Assembly: GCA_000226015.1 (NCBI GenBank)
Contig: JH154988.1
Span: 523,365 to 555,505, forward strand
DNA: 32,141 nt
Direction: 5' to 3'
Origin: Mnemiopsis leidyi
Taxonomy: Eukaryota > Ctenophora > Tentaculata > Lobata > Bolinopsidae
Each line of letters starts with the position of its first letter. Within the stretch, counting starts at the first letter, position 1. Below are positions 24,930 through 32,141 of this stretch, piece after piece. Below the pieces are notes generated by a model. The model searched no databases. It saw nothing but the letters and a program-made list of their open reading frames with translations, and had not been told where the DNA came from. The position numbers and the translations under genes were made by a program.

Positions 24930-25439
24930 GATTATCATTCATACATGGAAAACCAAATGTTGAGGAGGGTCGACAGCTTTGTGCCGTATACGGGGGAGAT
25001 TGAAGGAATATGGTAATTCATAAAATCAGTATGCAGTAATCTGGTCAAGCAACACAACATCTTACGGTTTAAAAGAGAACTGAACCCTTTCTAATAGAAG
25101 AATATCGAGAAAATTGAAATAAAAACAAATAACAAAATTATCGATTTTTTATTTAACCCAAAAGGAAACATTTAACAGTGATTCACTGACTACAATGTGA
25201 GTGTATAGCATAGCATGTATTATGCATCACAAGCATAAGCACAAGAATCGTAATCATATCGTACAAGTTCAGATGCCAACAATACAAATCGTAATAAGAT
25301 CAATATCCATTATCCAGTTAATGAATTCTCTAAGAACAAACTAAGAATAAACAAGTACTTACGGTAGGAATGCTAATGAATTGCAGGAAAAATTGACTGG
25401 CAAGGGCAACGTTTGTAGTTAAAAAGTTACAGTTCAGTT
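24930..25439. other. Non-coding, nothing recognised
   Basis: AT-rich sequence with no supported exon or repeat. Confidence 0.4.
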
Positions 25440-25556
25440 AATCAACAAACAAACAAACAAACAAAACAAACAAACAAACAAACAAACAAACAAACAAACT
25501 AACAAACTAACTAACTAGCTAACTAGCTAACTAACTAACTAACAAACTAACAAACT
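25440..25556. repeat. Microsatellite (ACAA)n then (AACT)n
   Basis: The four-base repeat CAAA/ACAA changes to CTAA/CTAG in one continuous tract, which suggests expansion with interruption rather than two separate events. Confidence 0.97.
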
Positions 25557-28500
25557 CATGATGGCTGTCAGGGCCTCACGAAACATTTTAGGAAAAATAA
25601 GAAATATCGCCTGAACTGGAATCAGTCATCTCGCAACTAGTTCATTGTCACATCATCTTATCATTAAAAGACAGCCAGAAATTTTAAAAGGCTCTTCTAG
25701 TCTCATACAGAAAAGTGAAAGCAGATCTAATTAATCGAAAAACGAGGTAAGTGAAGTAGTAATTCTCTTCGTTAATCCTTATTTTTAGTCTCCACGATAC
25801 TACATCTTTTAAACGACAAACTGAAGCAGAAAACTAAACATATTTAATATTCATGGGCGCTGGTGTGCTGGCGTATTTGCAATAACTCAATATTTCAAGC
25901 TGTCTCAGTGTTACTTCAGGCTTTTTCCTAGAGTCGCAGTGCAACTACGCATCAAATTAGCTAAAACTCAAATTACGAGCATGGCGTGGTATAAATTCAG
26001 TGTACTGTGACTCACAAATCAAGAATCTACAGAAATTTTGCGACAAATCGATTAAGAATTTAAGGTTGCCAGAATGAAAGGAATGATTACATACAAATGA
26101 AAGATATGTTTCAGAATGTAAGATAATTATAATTTTATGGTTTTATGTTGACAGGCAGCATTTACCGCAATTTCTATTTCTGTTGATGTACTCTAACATT
26201 AAAAATTCCTGCGATTTGCCCACTGAAACGGTGAGCATTCTCGGATATAGGACGAGTAAGACATCATACAAAAAAAGTAAATCATTTAATGCGAATAGTC
26301 GAATACTTATCGTAACACTAACATGTTGCAATGACGCACAATATTTCGGGTCCTACATGAATAGATAGATGATGATTAAACGCCGAAGACTATTAATGGC
26401 TTCTCACTACTATTACTATCATTATAGAACTAAAAGATGGTAGGGAAACCACTTTCAGTTCTGTGATAAGTTATGGGCCAGGGCCATCCGCTCACAGAAT
26501 GCAACAACATACTATTTGAGCAAAATACCGCACCTTTAAATAACAAGATGCACTTCATTGGCTTCACATATTGACATATGACTTCGAATTTAAGAAAATA
26601 ATTCGTTGAACATACATGTTAGACGAGGCTGATTAAGGATACTGCTACGTAGCTGATTTTATAGGTTTGTAGGGTGAACTGGATAGAAATGATAGCCATA
26701 TTTACGATTACATATTTACATGATATTTTCATGTTAACATATATTGCAAATAACTTTATCCCATTCTTTGAAACGGGAGATTTATTGGAATTAAGAATTT
26801 AGGCGTAAAACTAAATGGTCTGGTCACACGTGTAAACTGTAAAGGTCATGCAAGGATGATTGTAAGACATTTCGAGAGCTAGGGCTGCGCGACGACTTGG
26901 CTCCCTAAATCATAAACAAGTTGGCCAAATAATAGTTTAATTGGTCATTTTAAAGAAAATTCAAAATCCCAGTGAAATCGGTGACCGTAATGTGAAAGAT
27001 CGGACTTCTCTTACAGCTGGTTAAGCTCCAATATTTTACTTTATGCAAATTATATGTGTGTAATTTAGAAACCTCGAAAAAACTGCGTCACTGTAGTGTC
27101 AATACAGCTAAATCCTCTTTAGTTTACTGAAAATTTGTCATTTTTGAAATGAGATCTTTAAACTTTCAGTCTAACTCTAAGATCCTCACGTGTTAAGATT
27201 TGCCATAGTAGGTTAATGTAAACGCTAGTATTCAGCGTTGTCTACTGACGTCTTCACAACAAGCAAACCGCCCCAATACTAAAAACTTGCTCAGTATTCT
27301 TAAATCCTCTCTTAAAAGTGATCTAAACCGAGCGGAGGTCATGTCAGCATCTTAATGAAGCTAGGATCTCTAGGGGCAAGTTGTCGACGGGTCGACCACC
27401 GGTTTTGACTTTTCAGCAAGAAGTGGTACAAATTGTAATATCGGCCTGAGGTTCAAACGCCGACCACCGCTCTAGAGCCGTTCAACACCGTTAATCTTTT
27501 CTATAGTCATGAAAAAATGTGCATTAAATTAGGTACCACGACATGGTCGAGCCTGACTGCTTGACTCGAGACAGGCATTCTTATTGAAAGATTCGCGAAA
27601 CCGCTGAACTATATAGTGATTTAACGCTAGGTTTTCATTGTGACAAAAACAAGCTCGTAGCTAGGCGGTTGTGACTGTTGGAAACATTATAAATATATGG
27701 TTCTATTTCACCACGCGGGTGAAGTTAAATGACACGGAAAAGATGTTATTTCTGTAAGAAACGCAAAACTCAACATTGTAACTAAAACTAAAACTGTCCG
27801 GACTCAATATAATAGCCATGACGAGTAAATCTCAGAGTTTGAGTTGTCAACGATCGAATATGAACTTTGAACATTTGACTTTATAAGAGTGGCTGGTCCA
27901 AAGCGTCAAGAGCCGTCCGATATGACAGGAAAGCGAGCGAGCTAAACTGGCAGTTACCTTCAACGTCAGTCTGATAAAGTTATAAATAGCACGTGGAAAT
28001 GTTTTATGACGATAATTGAACAAGAAAAAACTGGATGCGCTGGCCGTGGCCGCAGAAGCGGTACACACCGCCTCCATCAATGTATCAACATCTTGTTATC
28101 GACTATATCTAAAGTAGGCCCGGGAAATCGTGTGCAATATTGTTAACATGTGCCGGTTCTCTTTCATTGATTCCTTCATCTAATCTTAATTCCTAATCTG
28201 TCTGTCTCTTATAGTATACTTACTCTTATAGTATACTTACTGTTTCTAGTACTTACATCCTCAAATATTGAAACTGCAAGTTTTATCTTAAACTTTATTT
28301 TGAAAGGCTTTAAATTTTGCCGAACATTACTATCTAACCGATAAAGACTTAAATGCCCAACCATATGTTGAACTATACCCAAAAAGTAAAATTATGTTTA
28401 TTATTACACTGACTCAATTTATTGGTTTTGTGTCAATGATCACTCCTTTGTAAGAACAGGCCCATGTTTTATGAAACAAACAAATAAACAGACAAATAAA

Positions 28501-29130
28501 CAAACAAATAAACAAATCACAGCACAAAAATTATGACAAGCAGTTGACACGTCTAACTGCTGTCTCCTGGTCTCTAACAAGGTTTACAAAACGAACTCCC
28601 ATTCCTCAATCAATGAATGTTTAGCCAATGTATCACATGATCAAGATATAGATCTAACTATTTGACAATTATTGAAGAAGACCATGAGTAAGCCAATACT
28701 AGGCATCGGGGTAAATTCAGCAAAGGTGCTGTTAATTTGAGCTAAAATTTAGAATAACTCAAGCGAGAGACTTATATCGGAAGTCGGGATTGGAGGTGAA
28801 ATGTTTGACTTGAGTAACCTTGACAAGCCGGCATTCTATGTGAACGGTGAAACACGATACACGCTTTATTGTACTTCAATTGAGTCGAGAGTAATGAATG
28901 TTGAGGAAACGAGATTACCCCAAAATGGGGGACGTATCAAGTTTTCAGAAATGGAAGTGGTGTAACTAAAAATTGTAGGAAAGTTATATATACAGAACTG
29001 AGCAAAATTCCGTTGTAACGAAATGGCTTACTTCACCTTCACTATCAAATTAGGTACCTATTTGACTGTATGTTCCAAATTTACGAATTTTGAATCATGT
29101 TGTATTCTAACAGTGACAGTTTGATAACCA
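25557..29130. other. Long non-coding stretch
   Basis: No exon with consistent splice phase was found on either strand. A short simple repeat (ACAAATAAACA) lies at 28475-28516, and CTCTTATAGTATACTTACT occurs twice at 28205-28241. Open frames at 26143-26331 and 27847-28080 (-) have no family features. No tRNA with a sound cloverleaf was found. Confidence 0.4.
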
Positions 29131-29138
29131 TTTAAAAT

Positions 29139-29858
29139 GATGGTTGTACGTCACCTTTCAAATATACAAAAAGGTTTGGTTAGAGAAATCTAAGATTCCT
29201 TTGGCTAAAAAACTTATTGTTTACGAGGCCCAAGTTGTGTCAGTCCTATTGTACAACTGTGCTTGTTGGAGTGCACCTAAGCATGTCCTTAACAAACTTG
29301 ACACATGTGTGAGAAAGCACCTTCGCACCATTTTAAACATCAAATGGCCAACAGGAAGTATTACCAACAGAGATCTTTATCAGCGTTGCAACACTGTTCC
29401 AATCACGGAGCGAGTAAGAAAAGCAAGATGGACTTTTTTTGGACATGTTCTTCGAATGGATGACAACTGTCCACCTGCAGTTTTAGCACTGAGATTTGCC
29501 GTAACATCTGGTGATTTTTACTGTGGAAGACGTGGCAGACCACGCATTAACTTATTAAGTACAATTCAAGATGATTTAAAAGAATTTAATATCAATCTTT
29601 AATTAGTAGAGGATCTAGAAATGATCCGTATGATTGCCAGTAATAGATCTGAGTGGAGAAATATGTTTAATTTCAGGCCTTTTTAGTTTGTTTAAGTTTA
29701 AACTGAGCTTTTTTGGACTCGTTTTTTAAAAGAGTTCTAGGTTTATTGATTTAAATGTCTTCATGCAGGACTGATTAGCTCTTTGGGAAGTCCACTGGAA
29801 TATCTTAGAGTTAGATTACAGTGTTATATGTAGTTGTACGTCACCTTCCATATACCAT
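29139..29858. repeat. Direct repeats bracketing the LINE fragment
   Basis: GTTGTACGTCACCTTTCAAA, then TATAC, at 29141-29165 is repeated as GTTGTACGTCACCTTCCATATACC at about 29834-29857. They bracket the LINE ORF fragment and 230 bp of 3' sequence. Confidence 0.6.
29144..29602 (+). pseudogene. LINE retrotransposon ORF2 C-terminal fragment
   Basis: 152 codons ending at TAA. It carries the conserved region after the LINE reverse transcriptase: VWLEKSKIPLAKKLIVYEA, VVSVLLYNCACW (V-x-x-x-LLYGCEtW in the family), LNKLDTCVRKHLRTILNIKW, SITNRDLYQRCN, VRKARWTFFGHVLRMDD (R-x-R-W-x-GHV-R-MDD) and the GRRGRPR tail. No reverse transcriptase core lies upstream, so it is a 5'-truncated copy. It is not evidently the missing end of the 11.3-kb fragment. 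Confidence 0.93.
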
Positions 29859-30007
29859 GTCTATATTTTAAAGTACATGAAATGAGCACACTTGCAACAA
29901 ACACAGATTAATGCCAATGGCCTCGCTAATCATTAACACTCGAATGTGAATTAATAAATTATACCTCTACGAAAATCGGCACGCTTTAGCTCCAACCTCA
30001 CTCTCAC

Positions 30008-30060
30008 CGGCCGAGATCTGCTGATTTAGTCTCTTCACAGGCGCATTGATCCCGGCATAT
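30008..30060 (-). CDS. Possible isolated exon of an unidentified gene
   Basis: 53 nt between acceptor cacatccag and donor gtgaga, phase 2 in and phase 1 out. It encodes YAGINAPVKRLNQQISA. Composition looks coding, but the flanks show no partner exon and the pyrimidine tract is poor. Phases differ from those of the channel's 5' exons, so if real it likely belongs to another gene reaching past the window. Confidence 0.3.
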
Positions 30061-30249
30061 CTGGATGTGACAATCGTTTATTTCATTATTTCAGTCAAAC
30101 TAGGATTCCCTGTGCAACAATTATCATTGAATAATTATCGATATCAAACTCGCTCGGCTGAGCTGCAAAACACAGCAATCAAGTTGATCAGCTTAGATAA
30201 ACGGATATTTTAAATAAACTTAAACGATTTTAAAAGCGGACTCAAAAAG

Positions 30250-30535
30250 AACCCTGAAAAACTCTATATAGATTTTGGGAATTTTAAGGTCCCTATTGAG
30301 TTTTTTAGATATTGAATTTTGACTTACATTGGACCTTTTCAGTTGCATTATACAGTAATATCTTTAAATCTACTCCGTGTTTACCACTAAATGCATCTTC
30401 AAATAATTTTTAAATCGTTTTATGATCAAATTGGGAATGTTTCATTATAACTCTTAAAACTCTATATCAATTTTGGAAATCTTAGATTTATGTTGAGTCT
30501 TTTAGATATAGAATTATGACTTATTTTAGACTTTT
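30250..30535. repeat. Two diverged direct repeats (with a third copy at 31950-32107)
   Basis: AACTCTATATAGATTTTGGG at 30259 and AACTCTATATCAATTTTGGA at 30457 head two copies of an about 200-bp unit; both go on with TTGAGTYTTTTAGATAT. A third copy, with CCTCCATATCTATTTTGGGA, occurs near 32057. They flank the inverted-repeat element on both sides in the same orientation. Confidence 0.6.
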
Positions 30536-30589
30536 TCGGTTGCTTAAACACCCCCTGCGCGGGAGGTCGCACCTTCTGAGGTCGCATTT

Positions 30590-31800
30590 CACCGCTACTA
30601 CCTACGTCATTTCGGCTGCCGGACAACTTCACCACATGATTGACAGGGTGGTTTGATCAGTTGATTGAGTACCCAATCAATAGATCTTGTTAACTTTCAA
30701 ACGACAACTTCACCACAAGTCATGTGATCCTTGAGTTAAAGAAAATTGGACATAAGTCAGAGCCAAAGTTAAATGTTTGTTAAGTTTATTTAGTATTTAT
30801 CAGTTAAGAGCATCCAGAGAGGGCTTCGGTAAAGAGGTTCTAATTGGTACCTGATAATTGCCGGTCGGCGGCCTTCCTCGTTAGGGACTGTCGGAATTCC
30901 AGCTTTTCAGTGACCAGGGTTACGGGTAGGTGTAAGTGTGGTTTGTGAGTCAAGTAAGCGCCCCCTGTCACCAGCGTGCCCCTATCAGCTCATCGAGAAT
31001 ATAGACGTCTATCTGTATCTGCTGGTAGCATGCTGTGCCCCAGATGATATGAGCTCCAGCGTGCAGCCGGGTTACCCGAGCCCTGTTATAGGCCTACAAG
31101 CAGGTCCGATACGGGATCTGACCCTGCATACTTGCATAGGAGGACGTGACAACGCTTTTGGATGCAATTGTTGACGTGATCCCGATTCCGAAAGCGGGCT
31201 GCTGATGTGACCCTAATAGTGGAGGTACATAATTAAACCGAATGTGACACTGGATCTGATCAATAATTTCACCATAAATTTGGATGCGGAATTTAAGTAT
31301 CCAAGTTAGCTAAGCCATATCGGTATGCGAGATGAATCAAAATTGCGGTCGCTAATTTTTTGCAGATGAGTAACATTGAAAAGACATAAACTTGCCGAAA
31401 ATTAGCGACCGTAATTTTGATTCATCTTCGTAATCGTACTTATTGGTCCATTAAAACGGTCCAATATCTTATATCACTCCTTTTCAATGTGTTATGGACA
31501 ATGCTGACTTTAAAAGACGGTCCCGCTACACCCAAATTTTGGGTTTTGGTAAATTATTTTATTCTAAATCCAGTTTGATTTGGAATCAGGAATACTGGAT
31601 CGGGACAAAAACACGGGCATAATCTTCGATCTATAATTCAGAAATTTGTGGTGAAGTTGGCCACTTGATCTTGTGGTGAAGTTGTCGTTTCAGAAGGTCA
31701 CCAGATCCGGCGACCTGTCAAATTGATTGGGTACCCTGTTAAGGGTGTGGGAACTACAAATCATGTGGTGAAGTTGTCGGTCACCCGTCATTTCATCGCA
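30590..31800. mobile_element. Inverted-repeat element with GACAACTTCACCACA arms
   Basis: The left arm has GACAACTTCACCACA at 30622-30636 and 30703-30717. The right arm has its reverse complement at 31671-31686 and 31764-31778, plus a partial copy at 31647-31660. Between the paired motifs GGGTACCCAATCAAT-like words also match in inverted order (near 30669 and 31725). The interior holds no credible gene: the plus frame at 30938-31174 begins with GTG and has no family features. Confidence 0.65.
31330..31427. repeat. Hairpin nested in the inverted-repeat element
   Basis: Arms 31331-31359 (GATGAATCAAAATTGCGGTC then GCTAATTTT) and 31397-31426 (its reverse complement with about one mismatch) enclose a loop of about 38 bases. 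It could be a small MITE inserted in the larger element. Confidence 0.85.
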
Positions 31801-32111
31801 ACCTCACAGACACATTTTTATTTCGAGCAAATCTTTGATACGACTGGTAGAGAAACATCAGGGCTACCACTGGAATTAACTCTCATCATTCTAGGTTGAA
31901 ACCGTGAGGAGAAATGCTCTTTTCAGTTGGAAGATAAGACAGAAATTGTTTTAAATTCATTGCATGGTACTATGTGTTCACCACAAAATGCCTCTTAGGA
32001 TGATTTTTTATATGGTTTTGGGAAAACTTTACCATAACGCTTACATCTCTAAAAACCTCCATATCTATTTTGGGAATTTTAGGGTTCCGATTAAGTTTTT
32101 TTGAGTTGCCC

Positions 32112-32133
32112 ATCCCCCCCCCCCCACCCCCCA
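32112..32133. repeat. C-rich homopolymer run
   Basis: A run of C broken by a single A near the end of the window. On the minus strand it is G-rich and prone to sequencing error. Confidence 0.9.
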
Positions 32134-32141
32134 ACGAGACG

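Noticed and set aside
27440..27490. GGTTCAAACGCC, similar to a tRNA B-box
   Set aside because: No A-box at proper distance and no cloverleaf could be drawn; not called a tRNA or SINE.
27847..28080. Minus-strand frame beginning MMEAVCTASAATASAS
   Set aside because: Considered as a further alternative first exon, but no phase-0 donor of good quality follows.
30938..31174. 78-codon plus-strand frame in the inverted-repeat element
   Set aside because: Starts at GTG, has no recognisable domain, and no transposase motif such as spaced Asp/Glu residues can be seen.

Overview
The window is nuclear DNA of an invertebrate animal. Genes are split by short introns with GT-AG borders, the sequence is AT-rich, and it holds LINE fragments, inverted-repeat elements and minisatellites. 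The two genes I can name, a PPP1R21-type protein and a TRPC-type cation channel, are animal families. I cannot name the phylum from the sequence alone. Exons were found by reading splice borders and reading-frame phase, and every named junction was checked for phase by hand.

Layout. 1-435: 67-bp minisatellite in an intron. 598-2442 (+): last four visible exons of PPP1R21; the 5' part lies left of the window. 2443-5033: intergenic, with GC-rich mobile-element debris near 3.3-3.9 kb. 5034 to at least 19683 (-): a TRPC-like channel gene, tail to tail with PPP1R21. Its exons give, in protein order: an acidic N-terminus (19264-19683), a 27-residue exon (17949-18029), two related 36- and 35-residue exons (16249-16356, 15155-15259), two ankyrin exons (13793-13931, 13025-13203), a TRP_2 linker (8429-8571, 8128-8234), the membrane domain and pore (7035-7984), S6 plus TRP box (6631-6838) and a cytoplasmic tail (6109-6198, 5034-5223). 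Upstream, at 21.3, 22.2, 23.9 and 24.4-24.7 kb, sit four more coding-looking pieces on the same strand. All end in good donors at phase 0, so they may be alternative 5' exons of the channel.

The channel intron at 8572-13024 holds a 1.6-kb foldback (giant palindrome) element built of short GGCGCCAATGG-type repeats, a LINE reverse-transcriptase fragment, an 11-N assembly gap and a second foldback end. One channel exon (last ankyrin repeat plus the zinc-binding part of TRP_2) must lie in this interval by phase and family logic, but I cannot see it; the gap may hide it.

24.9-32.1 kb is mostly non-coding: a LINE 3' fragment (29.1-29.6 kb), one possible lone exon on the minus strand (30008-30060), and an inverted-repeat element (about 30.6-31.8 kb) flanked by diverged direct repeats.

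Functionally, PPP1R21 belongs to endosomal/FERRY-complex biology and the TRPC-like protein is a plasma-membrane cation channel. Nothing shows that they act together.
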